DNA of 64,000 bases. Source: Pacificispira sp965223125 (GTDB lineage Bacteria; Pseudomonadota; Alphaproteobacteria; UBA8366; Aestuariispiraceae). The notes under the pieces were generated by a model. The model was given only the letters and a program-made list of their open reading frames with translations. It was not told the origin of the DNA and searched no databases. Position numbers and translations under genes: made by a program. The stretch covers positions 3,162,001-3,226,000 of the forward strand of contig OZ244984.1 in NCBI GenBank assembly GCA_965223125.1, given 5' to 3'. Positions 55,336 through 63,623 of this stretch are shown here, in pieces (positions within the stretch are counted from its first letter, which is position 1; each line of letters begins with the position of its first letter).

Positions 55336-55370
55336 AGGCCGTCGGACAAGTTCCGGCGGCCTTTTCTTTT
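55336..55370 (+). terminator. intrinsic terminator after groEL
   Basis: AGGCCGTCGGA and TCCGGCGGCCT form an 11-bp stem with one G-U pair; a T-rich tract TTTTCTTTT follows. A near-identical terminator follows the groEL fragment at 57184. Confidence 0.88.
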
Positions 55371-55415
55371 GTGGAGATTTTGAGCACAGTACGCTTTTAA
55401 CGCGAGGAGAGTAAT

Positions 55416-57149
55416 GTGGGTGCAAAGATTCTTGTAATCGTATGGATCGCATTTGGGGCATTTTTCTTGACGGTTACGCCGAATATCGCTGTTGCGCAGG
55501 AAAAAATCCCCGGGCTGAACGACTCGGACTTTCAGCAGGCGCTCGTCGATTGGCTGGATGGAGATACCGAGTCTCTGAGCGTTTTCGCAGTATTGGCAAA
55601 AGAGGGAAACAGCGCGGCGACGGTATTGCTGGCGCGCAGTTCCCTGTTTTACTTGGGGCGCAGGGATATGAAGCCATTTCAGCCGTTTATTGACGCACTC
55701 AACATGGACGCTGCACCGACCTCACCAGCAGAGGTAACTCGCTACTTGCGGCAATTCCTCAAGACGCAAACAGCGACGGTCAAAGCACTATTGGATTCGA
55801 CACTGTATCAGGAAAAATGGTGGATTTTGGATGAAAGCGTAGATAAGACGTCAATGATAGCAACGCTGATGGAATCTGGTGAAATCAAAATCGCCGTCAA
55901 ATTTATGTCAGATGAAGACTTGGAACTTTATTCTCAGAAATATGAGTTGCCAGAATTCAAGAAAGTACGGTTATGGATAAACGCTGGATTACATCAGCTA
56001 AAACATATTGACTCTCAAGTAAAACTTATCGAGTTTGCCAATGCATGGCAGAAAAAAAGGGTGACCGCATATTTTGTCCTCCCATCGCTCACATATCCTT
56101 TGAATCAAGCACATACCTATCTTTCTAGGCCAATCAGCGAATTGGATATGATGGTTGCCGTGCTGGTTGCGGGTGCAGAACGCTATGCCGTCCTCGACAC
56201 CCCGTTGTCGAAGAGAGGTTTGCAATACCGAGCAGCACTTGTGCCCTACACTTGGACTCTCAAAACCGCAGATGAATTCGAACCGCTTCGCCAAGTCTGC
56301 GACACGCTTTGTCCTTCTGATCATTTGAACTGCATGCGGGCATTGAATTCTATGAATGAAGGCGCTGAGAGGATGCTCAGGTTCTCAACGCCGAGTGAAA
56401 TCATTATCCCAGATCAGATGTTCTTAAAGTCGCAAGTGGCTGAGGATGTCTTTATGAGAAGCAACTACTATGACCGCCCGTCCAAGCTTCTCTCCGACGA
56501 TATCTATCCCGAAGAGCTGGCAAAAGGGGGGGGCAGGAGCCTGCTTCGGTTGAATCCATCAGTGCCTGTGCTGCCGAAGGAGTCCAGTTTCTGTACGAGT
56601 AATACGAGCGTACAGCCGGCACCGCATCGACGAAGTCAGTCGCGCATCCTGTGTTTCTGCGCTTGGGGCGAACCGGCGGCCTTTTTCCTTCTCGCGCCCA
56701 CCGTCTTGCCGGAGCCACACCCGTCGGGCACCGTTCGGCGACATAGCGGAGGGAGAAGAAACCTTGATCGATCACACCGGCGTCATCGTGTCGGGTTTCG
56801 CGGCGAGCAAGGCCTTCTACACGACGGCCCTGGCGCCCTGACTGCGCCTGCGCGTCAGATCGTTGACAATGCTGGTGAAGACGGTGCCGTCATCGTTGGC
56901 AAGATGCTGGAGTCGAAAGACACCAACTGGGGCTTCGATGCCCAGAACGGCGAATTCGTCGATCTGGTCAAGGCTGGCATCATCGACCCGGCGAAGGTCG
57001 TCCGCTCTGCCCTGCAGGACGCGGCCTCGGTCGCCGGTCTGCTGGTCACCACCGAAGCCATGATCGCCGACAAGCCCGAGCCGAAGTGCCAGGGCGGCGG
57101 CGGCATGCCGGACATGGGTGGCATGGGCGGCATGGGCGGTATGATGTAA
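55416..57149 (+). CDS. hybrid ORF: secreted protein of unknown function running into a groEL 3' fragment
   Basis: From GTG 55416 (AGGAGA 7 bp upstream) the frame is open for 577 codons. Residues 1-28 are a signal peptide (cleavage near AVA-QE). Residues of about 29-370 form a predicted periplasmic domain with a Cys-rich spot (CDTLCPSDHLNC) of unknown family, lower in GC than the neighbours. From about 56530 the frame passes through unrelated DNA, giving Arg/Ser/Pro-rich nonsense. Residues 473-577 are the GroEL C-terminus in its own frame. The fusion is probably accidental; the authentic 3' end of the secreted gene seems lost. Confidence 0.6.
   Translation: MGAKILVIVWIAFGAFFLTVTPNIAVAQEKIPGLNDSDFQQALVDWLDGDTESLSVFAVLAKEGNSAATVLLARSSLFYLGRRDMKPFQPFIDALNMDAAPTSPAEVTRYLRQFLKTQTATVKALLDSTLYQEKWWILDESVDKTSMIATLMESGEIKIAVKFMSDEDLELYSQKYELPEFKKVRLWINAGLHQLKHIDSQVKLIEFANAWQKKRVTAYFVLPSLTYPLNQAHTYLSRPISELDMMVAVLVAGAERYAVLDTPLSKRGLQYRAALVPYTWTLKTADEFEPLRQVCDTLCPSDHLNCMRALNSMNEGAERMLRFSTPSEIIIPDQMFLKSQVAEDVFMRSNYYDRPSKLLSDDIYPEELAKGGGRSLLRLNPSVPVLPKESSFCTSNTSVQPAPHRRSQSRILCFCAWGEPAAFFLLAPTVLPEPHPSGTVRRHSGGRRNLDRSHRRHRVGFRGEQGLLHDGPGALTAPARQIVDNAGEDGAVIVGKMLESKDTNWGFDAQNGEFVDLVKAGIIDPAKVVRSALQDAASVAGLLVTTEAMIADKPEPKCQGGGGMPDMGGMGGMGGMM
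56764..56841 (+). pseudogene. 5' fragment of a VOC/glyoxalase-family gene
   Basis: TTG 56764 opens 25 codons reading LIDHTGVIVSGFAASKAFY and then TTALAP before a stop. This matches the first beta-alpha unit of VOC-superfamily proteins, where LGY would normally follow. A GGGAGAAG ribosome site lies upstream. The gene is cut exactly where the groEL fragment begins, and its frame differs from the long hybrid ORF. Confidence 0.7.
56833..57149 (+). pseudogene. 3' fragment of a second groEL
   Basis: These 317 bp align without gaps to 54976-55292 (constant offset 1857). From CTGAC onward I count 14 differences in 312 bp, of which 13 are synonymous; the only amino-acid change is Gly to Cys near the end (PKCQGG). 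It lacks the N-terminal and central parts of GroEL and its own start, so it cannot be a chaperonin. Confidence 0.9.
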
Positions 57150-57183
57150 TCATCGCCCAAACGCTTGGCCTGGAATTCGAAAG

Positions 57184-57219
57184 AGGCCGCCGGACAGGTT
57201 CCGGCGGCCTTTTTCTTTT
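57184..57219 (+). terminator. intrinsic terminator after the groEL fragment
   Basis: AGGCCGCCGGA and TCCGGCGGCCT form a perfect 11-bp stem, followed by TTTTCTTTTG. It is homologous to the terminator of the intact groEL. Confidence 0.88.
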
Positions 57220-57272
57220 GGTGGGACAGGGTTAGGGTTTGGCATCATCGATTGTTTTGGAGAAGGTACCTG

Positions 57273-58289
57273 ATGTCTAAAACCCTGATGCTCGACCAGA
57301 TACATGCGCTAAGCAAGGCTGCCCTGGTCGGGGCGGGGACGCGGGAGGAATCGGCTTCCATCGTGGCCGATAGCATCGTGGATGCGGAGGCGGAGGGAAT
57401 CCGGAATGTCGGCCTTGCCTATCTGCCCTACTATTGCCGCCATGTTAAGGTGGGAAAGGTCGCCGGGGATGCGGTGCCGGTCGTGACGCAGACCGCACGG
57501 GCGGCGCTGATGGCGGATGCTGGTTTCGGCTTCTGTCATCCGGCTTATGTAGCGGGAGAGCGGAAATTCCATGCTTTGGCACGGGAATTCGGGATCGCGG
57601 GGTTCGGGATCAACCGGTCCTATGCGTCGGGTGTGATCGGCTGGTTCGTTGAGCGCATCGCCAAGGCCGGGCTGATCGGCTTCACCTTCACCAATGCATC
57701 CGCTGCGATGGCCCCCTTTGGCGGCAAGATACCGCTGTTCGGGACCAATCCGCTGGCCTTCGCCGTACCGCGGGTGGGCAGGCCACCGCTGGTGATTGAC
57801 CAATCCTCCACCGCCACGGCGCGGATCAATATCTACCAGAAGCAGGTCGCGGGGGAACTGATACCGGATCATTGGGGCCTGGATGCACAGGGCAGGCCCT
57901 GCACTGATCCGGCGGAGGTTCTGGGCACGGGGTCCATGGCACCGTCCGGCGGCTACAAAGGGGCGTCCCTGGCCTTGATGGTTGAGATACTGGCGGCGGG
58001 GCTGACCGGTGCCAGCTGGTCGTTTCAGGCATCGGACCTTGGCACGGACGATGGCGGGCCACCGAATATCGGTCAGTTCTTCCTGGCGATTGATCCGGCC
58101 GCCTTCGGTGGTGCAGCGCTGGGGGATCGGCTGGAGATCCTGTTTGAGGCGATGCTGGCTCAGGAAGGGGTTCGACTGCCGGGTGACCGGCGGCATGCCC
58201 ATCGTACCAAAGCGGAGCGGGAGGGCGTGGAGGTGCCGGACGATCTGATCCAGACACTGAAGGCCTATGCGAGGGGAGAGGGCGGGTGA
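57273..58289 (+). CDS. Ldh-family (malate/L-lactate/ureidoglycolate-type) dehydrogenase
   Basis: The 338-residue protein from ATG 57273 (AGAAGG upstream) belongs to the LDH2/MDH2 oxidoreductases, with DAEAEGIRNVGLAYLPYY, INRSYASGVIGWFVERI, FGTNPLAFAVPR and GGYKGASLALMVEIL as signatures. Members reduce or oxidise 2-oxo/2-hydroxy acids or delta1-piperideine carboxylate with NAD(P)H. The stop overlaps the GTG of the IMPase gene, so the two are coupled. Confidence 0.88.
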   Translation: MSKTLMLDQIHALSKAALVGAGTREESASIVADSIVDAEAEGIRNVGLAYLPYYCRHVKVGKVAGDAVPVVTQTARAALMADAGFGFCHPAYVAGERKFHALAREFGIAGFGINRSYASGVIGWFVERIAKAGLIGFTFTNASAAMAPFGGKIPLFGTNPLAFAVPRVGRPPLVIDQSSTATARINIYQKQVAGELIPDHWGLDAQGRPCTDPAEVLGTGSMAPSGGYKGASLALMVEILAAGLTGASWSFQASDLGTDDGGPPNIGQFFLAIDPAAFGGAALGDRLEILFEAMLAQEGVRLPGDRRHAHRTKAEREGVEVPDDLIQTLKAYARGEGG

Positions 58290-59131
58290 GCCTGATCGAC
58301 CGCATCGATCCGGACAAGGTTACCGAACTGCTGCGTGAAGCCGCCGAACAGATCGTCCTGCCGCGCTTCGATGCCCTGGCGCATCATGAGATCACGGAGA
58401 AGGCACCGGGCGATCTCGTCACCGTCGCCGATATCGAGGCGGAACACTTCCTGACTCGCCAGCTGGCCGAACTCCTGCCCGGCTCCGTTGTGGTGGGGGA
58501 GGAAGCCCATGCCGCCACACCGGAAATCCTGCACCGGTTTGAGGATAGCGATCCTGTCTGGGTAATTGATCCGGTCGATGGGACGAAGAATTTCACGAAG
58601 GCCAGTAAGACCTTTTGCATGATGGTAGCGCTGGTCCAGGGCAACCGCCCGGTGATGGGCTGGATTCACGATCCGATTCCCAATCGCACCGCCATTGCGG
58701 TTCTGGGGGAGGGGGCCTGGCTCGACGGCGTTCGACTGATCGTTCCCGCCCCGCCGGAAGACCGGGTGAAAATCGGGTTGTTGAATACGATGTATTTCGA
58801 GGATCCGCATCGCGGTCAGGTCAGATCGGCAGCCAAATCCCGGTTCGGGCGCATCAATTCACTGTCCTGTGCCGGACATGATCTGCTGGCCCAGGCTTTG
58901 GGGGAACGTCATTTCAGCTTCTACCGTCGCCTCTGGCCCTGGGATCATGCACCGGGAACCCTGTTGCTGCGGGAGGCAGGCGGCAAGGTGGAACGTATTG
59001 ACGGTACACCGTATCGCGCGGGGGATCGCGTCCACGGGCTGCTGACCGCACCGGATGCCGCAACATGGCAGGAGCTTCGCAATTTCCTGTTGATGAAACA
59101 GGTTGATCCGAGCGGGATATCCTCTCGTTAA
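58286..59131 (+). CDS. inositol monophosphatase family protein
   Basis: The 281-residue protein has the Li-sensitive phosphatase motifs VVGEEAHA, WVIDPVDGTKNF and LWPWDHAPGTLLLREAGG, which hold the metal-binding acids. It may act on inositol-1-phosphate, histidinol phosphate or 3'-phosphoadenosine phosphates; the subgroup is not clear. It starts at GTG 58286. Confidence 0.9.
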   Translation: MSLIDRIDPDKVTELLREAAEQIVLPRFDALAHHEITEKAPGDLVTVADIEAEHFLTRQLAELLPGSVVVGEEAHAATPEILHRFEDSDPVWVIDPVDGTKNFTKASKTFCMMVALVQGNRPVMGWIHDPIPNRTAIAVLGEGAWLDGVRLIVPAPPEDRVKIGLLNTMYFEDPHRGQVRSAAKSRFGRINSLSCAGHDLLAQALGERHFSFYRRLWPWDHAPGTLLLREAGGKVERIDGTPYRAGDRVHGLLTAPDAATWQELRNFLLMKQVDPSGISSR

Positions 59132-59196
59132 CAGACGCGGGCGCATGCATCTCCGCTGCCGGGAAGCTCTACCGGGGAGGTGGAAAAAGGCAGGGC

Positions 59197-59225
59197 TTGA
59201 AGGGGCGGGGGATGGCGTCTATAAG
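59197..59225 (+). promoter_or_regulatory. sigma70-type promoter for ndk
   Basis: TTGAAG and TATAAG are 17 bp apart, about 120 bp upstream of ndk, in the 217-bp gap after the IMPase gene. Confidence 0.55.
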
Positions 59226-59348
59226 GCGCGCGCACCGCAGCATGCGCCCTCCAGGACGGAGCGGACGGCGGTGCGGGGCGAATTTCTTTCGGATTTCACA
59301 CAGGGATGCCGCCCATAGCGGTTCCCAAAAGAGGGGCAAAGAGACACC

Positions 59349-59771
59349 ATGGCTCTGGAACGTACATTTTCGATCATCAAGCCGGATGCGACCCGTCGCA
59401 ATCTGACCGGCAAAATCAATGCGATGCTGGAAGATGCGGGGCTGCGCATCATTGCCCAGAAACGCATTCGCATGACCCAGGAGCAGGCAGAAACCTTTTA
59501 TGGCGTTCACAAGGAGCGCGCTTTCTTCCCGGATCTGGTCGCGTTCATGACCTCCGGCCCGGTCGTGGTCCAGGTGCTGGAAGGCGAAAACGCCGTTGCC
59601 CGGAATCGCGAAGTGATGGGTGCCACCAACCCGGCCAATGCTGACGAGGGCACAATCCGCAAGCTTTATGGGGAGTCGGTCGAGGCCAATTCCGCACATG
59701 GTTCCGACTCGCAGGATAATGCGGCGATTGAAATCGCTTATTTCTTCGCGGGTTCCGAACTCGTCGGATGA
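59349..59771 (+). CDS. ndk: nucleoside diphosphate kinase
   Basis: The 140-residue protein starts MALERTFSIIKPDATRRN and has MTSGPVVVQVLEGENAV, GATNPANADEGTIR and the active-site histidine in ANSAHGSDS. It balances NTP pools. It has its own promoter and terminator. Confidence 0.98.
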   Translation: MALERTFSIIKPDATRRNLTGKINAMLEDAGLRIIAQKRIRMTQEQAETFYGVHKERAFFPDLVAFMTSGPVVVQVLEGENAVARNREVMGATNPANADEGTIRKLYGESVEANSAHGSDSQDNAAIEIAYFFAGSELVG

Positions 59772-59798
59772 CGCCCGGTTTTTGACTAGGGATTGCAA

Positions 59799-59826
59799 GA
59801 AGGTGCCGGTGACGGCACCTTTTTTG
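59799..59826 (+). terminator. intrinsic terminator after ndk
   Basis: AAGGTGCCG and CGGCACCTT form a 9-bp perfect stem with loop GTGA, followed by TTTT. Confidence 0.92.
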
Positions 59827-59833
59827 TGGTTGA

Positions 59834-60349
59834 ATGAAGGGGCCTGCAGTGGCGCAACTGAACCTGGATCCGACCCCGTTCTATCGGGGAACCGCAAGGC
59901 CCGATATGGATTGGGATGACCGGATTGTTGAACTGGCGCACTACTGGCGCTCGCTTGCACCTGTGCCGCAGGTTCCAAGCCGCACGCAATTTAACCCGGC
60001 GGATCTGGTTCATCTGCTGCCGCATCTGTGGCTCTGTGATATCGAATTGTCGCCGTTCCGTCTGGCATTCCGTCTCGTCGGGACAGAACTCACCCGCTTC
60101 ATAGGTCGAGAAGTCACAGGGGAGGACGTAAAGGACGTTTTCGCAGGATTTGCGTCCAGCGGTCTGGAAGCGGATGCGCATAGGATCGTCAATGAGGGAC
60201 GCCCGCTGGTCTATGCGGGTCCGCCGGTTTTGAACATCGAAAAGAGTTTCATGACATTGCAACGCATAACACTCCCCTTCGCCAGCGATGGGCGCAGGGT
60301 GGACAAGTTGCTGGGTCTCAGCCTGTCGGAATATTCGGAAGGATCGTAG
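59834..60349 (+). CDS. PAS domain protein (PF07310-like)
   Basis: The 171-residue protein resembles the alphaproteobacterial PAS_5 family: YWRSLAPVPQVPSRTQFNPADL, LLPHLWLCDIE, FRLVGTELTRFIGREVTG and a C-terminal LPFASDGRRVDKLLGLS. These proteins carry only the sensor fold and their ligand is unknown. It starts soon after the ndk terminator. Confidence 0.8.
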   Translation: MKGPAVAQLNLDPTPFYRGTARPDMDWDDRIVELAHYWRSLAPVPQVPSRTQFNPADLVHLLPHLWLCDIELSPFRLAFRLVGTELTRFIGREVTGEDVKDVFAGFASSGLEADAHRIVNEGRPLVYAGPPVLNIEKSFMTLQRITLPFASDGRRVDKLLGLSLSEYSEGS

Positions 60350-60353
60350 GCGG

Positions 60354-60488
60354 TCAGCCGGTCAGCGTGATCGCCATGACGGCGAGTATCAGGATGACCA
60401 CTATCGAACCGACCGTGATCAGTTTTTTCGTCAGATCCCAGGTCTCGATATTTTCGCGCGGTGCCTTGCTGAATTCGAGATCTTCCAT
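60354..60488 (-). CDS. 44-residue single-helix membrane protein (aa3-oxidase subunit IV-like)
   Basis: From ATG 60488 (AAGGGGAT upstream) the product MEDLEFSKAPRENIETWD continues into one hydrophobic helix (ITVGSIVVILILAVMAITL). This short acidic head plus single helix resembles bacterial aa3-type cytochrome c oxidase subunit IV proteins, though no oxidase genes are near. A longer frame to 60617 would overlap purN. It is convergent with the PAS gene. Confidence 0.55.
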   Translation of the reverse strand: MEDLEFSKAPRENIETWDLTKKLITVGSIVVILILAVMAITLTG

Positions 60489-60583
60489 GTCACATCCCCT
60501 TGCCTGCGCGATTTTTCGCGGAAATTCGATTTGGTTTCGCTGGCCGCAGTTTACCCATTCAGGCCACGCGCTCAAGCATACTT

Positions 60584-61255
60584 TCACCGGTTCTGTGCCG
60601 GATCGGCCACATCCCATGGCAGGCGGATCGGTCCCGGCTTCCCATCGATCTGCGTTTCCGAACCGCTGACGGTCACCCGCCCGGCGGCAATCAGCGCCAG
60701 TGCCTGCGGATAGATCAGGTGTTCACGCTGCAATACCCGCTGTTGGAGGATATCTTCTGTATCATGTGGCAGGATCGGCACCTCCGCCTGCAGGATCAGG
60801 GGGCCGTCATCCAGTTCCGGACGCACCAGATGGACGGTGCAGCCATGACGATCGTGCCCCGCTTCCAAAGCACGGCGATGGGTATGCAGACCCTTGAAAT
60901 GCGGCAGAAGGGATGGATGGACATTCAGCATCCGATCCCGCCACGCATTGACGAAACCAGAAGTCAGGATGCGCATGAACCCGGCGAGACAGATGAAGTC
61001 CGTGCCATGTGCCCGCAATGCATCGTCCAGAGCGGCCTCGAAGGCCGGTCTGGTATCGAAATCGTGGTGGTCGATCACCAGTTCCGGTATTCCGGCCATC
61101 CGGGCGCGTTGCAGGCAGAAGGCATCCGGATTGTTGCTGAGAACCAGACTGATTTCCGCTGGAAAGGCGGGATCGGCCGCTGCGTCAATCAAGGCCTGAA
61201 GATTGCTACCGCCGCCTGACGCCAGCACGGCTGTGCGGGCCCGTGACTGGGACAT
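60584..61255 (-). CDS. purN: phosphoribosylglycinamide formyltransferase PurN
   Basis: The 223-residue protein has LASGGGSNLQALID at the N-terminus, ISLVLSNNPDAFCLQRA, and the catalytic region NVHPSLLPHFKGLHTHRRALEAG, then GCTVHLVRPELDDGPLI. It transfers a formyl group from 10-formyl-THF to GAR. It lies 5 bp downstream of purM in one operon. Confidence 0.96.
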   Translation of the reverse strand: MSQSRARTAVLASGGGSNLQALIDAAADPAFPAEISLVLSNNPDAFCLQRARMAGIPELVIDHHDFDTRPAFEAALDDALRAHGTDFICLAGFMRILTSGFVNAWRDRMLNVHPSLLPHFKGLHTHRRALEAGHDRHGCTVHLVRPELDDGPLILQAEVPILPHDTEDILQQRVLQREHLIYPQALALIAAGRVTVSGSETQIDGKPGPIRLPWDVADPAQNR

Positions 61256-61260
61256 GGGAC

Positions 61261-62325
61261 CTACCGTGTTTCCAGTTGGACAGGTCGGCCGATCTCTTCC
61301 AGTGTACCGACGCGACCGATCCTGTAGGCCGTTTCACCTGTCGACTCGGCAGCGGCGATCACGGCGTCGGCCTGATCCGGCGCAACCGCCAGAATCATGC
61401 CAATGCCGCAGTTGAAGGTGCGATACATCTCCTGAATGGAAACGCCGCCCGCCTCCGCGATCCAGTCGAAGACGGTTGGACGGATCCACGCCATCAGATC
61501 AATCTTAACGGCCAGATAGTCCGGGAGAATCCGAGGCAGGTTTTCGTAAAAGCCACCACCGGTGATATGACAGATTCCATGCACTCCACCCGCCTTTATG
61601 GCGGAAAGGGCGGCGGGAGTGTAGATGCGCGTCGGATTGAGCAGCGCGCGTCCCACGGTCTCGTTCTCCGACCAGGGCGAGGGATCGTCGAAATGCAGCC
61701 CTTCCAGCGACAGGACCTTCCGGACGAGGCTGAACCCGTTGGAATGGACACCGCTGGAGGCAAGACCGATCAGGACATCACCCTCGGCGACATCTTCGCC
61801 GGTCAGCACGTCTTCACGTTCCACAGCGCCGACCGCAAAGCCCGCCAGATCATAATCCCCATCGGCATACATGCCCGGCATTTCCGCTGTCTCGCCACCG
61901 ATCAGGGCACATCCTGCCTGTTTGCAGCCGGTCGCGATTCCAGCGATGACCTGTTCGGCAACATCGACCGACAACCGCCCGCAGGCAAAGTAGTCGAGGA
62001 AAAAAAGCGGCTCCGCCCCTTGAACGACCAGATCGTTCACACACATGGCTACAAGGTCGATGCCGACAGTGTCATGTATACCGGAATCGATGGCGATCTT
62101 GAGCTTGGTCCCTACGCCGTCGGTACCAGAGACCAGAAGCGGGTCCCGATATCCGGCCCCCTTCAGGTCAAACAGGGCTCCGAAACCGCCCAGACCCGCA
62201 TTGGATCCGGCACGCGCCGTCGCTTTCGCCAATGGTTTGATACGGTCGACAAGGGAATTGCCCGCGTCGATACTGACACCCGCATCCGCGTAGGTCAGAC
62301 CGTTCTTTTTGCTGTCCTGGGCTAT
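61261..62325 (-). CDS. purM: phosphoribosylformylglycinamidine cyclo-ligase PurM, apparent ATA start
   Basis: The protein has the PurM hallmarks NGLTYADAGVSIDAGN, GLGGFGALFDL, VSGTDGVGTKLKIA, ALIGGETAEMPGMY and HITGGGFYENLPR. The conserved N-terminal part extends well upstream of the first ordinary start codon in frame (TTG at 62232). No ATG, GTG or TTG precedes it before a stop. The best-placed codon is ATA 62325, 5 nt after a perfect AGGAGG (62336-62331), giving 354 residues, the usual family length. An error ATG to ATA in the sequence is an alternative. Confidence 0.9.
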   Translation of the reverse strand: MAQDSKKNGLTYADAGVSIDAGNSLVDRIKPLAKATARAGSNAGLGGFGALFDLKGAGYRDPLLVSGTDGVGTKLKIAIDSGIHDTVGIDLVAMCVNDLVVQGAEPLFFLDYFACGRLSVDVAEQVIAGIATGCKQAGCALIGGETAEMPGMYADGDYDLAGFAVGAVEREDVLTGEDVAEGDVLIGLASSGVHSNGFSLVRKVLSLEGLHFDDPSPWSENETVGRALLNPTRIYTPAALSAIKAGGVHGICHITGGGFYENLPRILPDYLAVKIDLMAWIRPTVFDWIAEAGGVSIQEMYRTFNCGIGMILAVAPDQADAVIAAAESTGETAYRIGRVGTLEEIGRPVQLETR

Positions 62326-62387
62326 GGCGCCCTCCTGTTTCGACGGCTATAACGGGCGGGACATTATCCGAATGGGAGCCTTTTGCA

Positions 62388-63623
62388 ATGGTCGATCGGT
62401 CCACACTGACCGCCCACGATGAATACACCCGGAATTTGTACCGGGAACAGCACCTGAAACGCCCCCGGAACGCCGCCCGCGCCTTGGGGATGGTGTGTGC
62501 TGTAATCCTTGCATGTATCGGGGGATCGATCCCGGTTAATGCCCAGGGATTGTATACCGTTTCCGATGTCGTTGTCGATGAGCGTGCTTCCAGCGAGGTC
62601 GAGGCGAAACGAATCGGGGTGCTACAGGCGAAGCGGGATGCCTTTCGGGCTGTGGTTGATCGACTGACCGAGCCGGGCAATGGGGGGCCGGTATTCGATC
62701 CGGCGACGGGGACGGTGGTTCCAGCGGCACCGGTTGCTGAAACCCCGGATGATGAGCGGTTGGAATTCATGATCCGCGACATGTCGTTTCAGGATGAGAA
62801 ATTCGGCGGCGGGCGCTATCTGGCGACCCTGACTATTCGGTTCAATCCGGAGGAGATTAACAGATATCTGCAGCGGAGCGGGATGGCTTATATCGGTTCG
62901 GGCAGTCCGCTTGCGGTGATCCTGCCGGTCTATCGCGATGGAACCGGGGATCGGCTTTGGAGCGACGGAAACCCCTGGCTTGATGCCTGGTCTCGGCTGG
63001 AAAGCGGCGGGACGGTGGTTCCCTATACGGTGCCGCTGGGAGATCTGATGGATATCGGCGCGATTGATGCGGCGCGCGCTGTTGCCGTGGACGCGACATC
63101 GATCAATGCGATTGCCGCGCGTTATAGTGCCGGTGCGGTAATTATTCCGATTGCGAGCCCGGCGGAAGGGGGCGGTCTGCTGGTGGAAGTATCAACATTC
63201 GGCGTAGGTTGGCCGGCGGAACCGGAGCTGTTGCGCCTGACGCCCGATCATCTGGATAAGGCTGAATCGGCGGCGGACGATGCCAAAGGGGCGCGGTTCC
63301 AGGTTGCGGCGGGTCTGGTGCTGGAGGCACTGGAGAAACGCTGGAAGTCGGCCAATATCCTGCGCTTCGATCAGGCAGGAGAGACCCTGCGTGCGCGTGT
63401 TCAGGTCACTGGGCTGGAAGATTGGCTGAGCGTTCGAACCGCCTTGGACACAGTAGCGCCGATAACCAACTGGCGACTGGCGGTGCTGGCAATGGATCAT
63501 GCGATTCTGGATATCGACTATGTTGGTGATACGGCACGGTTGAATCAGGCATTGTCGCGGGTCTCGATGGGCCTTGTGGAGGATGGCGGCAGGCCGGGTA
63601 CCTGGACCATTTCGCGCAGATGA
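62388..63623 (+). CDS. DUF2066 domain-containing exported protein
   Basis: The 411-residue protein has a signal-anchor or signal peptide around residues 30-52 (GMVCAVILACIGGSIPVNA, then QGLYTVSDVVVDE). The following SEVEAKRIGVLQAKRDAFRAVVDRL is a DUF2066 signature. Function unknown; the usual neighbours are purM/purN and the HdaA-type gene, as here. It overlaps the next start by 4 bp (ATGA). Confidence 0.82.
   Translation: MVDRSTLTAHDEYTRNLYREQHLKRPRNAARALGMVCAVILACIGGSIPVNAQGLYTVSDVVVDERASSEVEAKRIGVLQAKRDAFRAVVDRLTEPGNGGPVFDPATGTVVPAAPVAETPDDERLEFMIRDMSFQDEKFGGGRYLATLTIRFNPEEINRYLQRSGMAYIGSGSPLAVILPVYRDGTGDRLWSDGNPWLDAWSRLESGGTVVPYTVPLGDLMDIGAIDAARAVAVDATSINAIAARYSAGAVIIPIASPAEGGGLLVEVSTFGVGWPAEPELLRLTPDHLDKAESAADDAKGARFQVAAGLVLEALEKRWKSANILRFDQAGETLRARVQVTGLEDWLSVRTALDTVAPITNWRLAVLAMDHAILDIDYVGDTARLNQALSRVSMGLVEDGGRPGTWTISRR

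Noticed and set aside
56452..56775. 107-codon minus-strand frame as a transposase remnant
   Set aside because: No transposase motif, inverted terminal repeats or target duplication were found; it is better explained as DNA upstream of the VOC fragment.
62168..62782. 204-codon minus-strand frame upstream of purM
   Set aside because: It is in a different frame from PurM and antisense to the DUF2066 gene.
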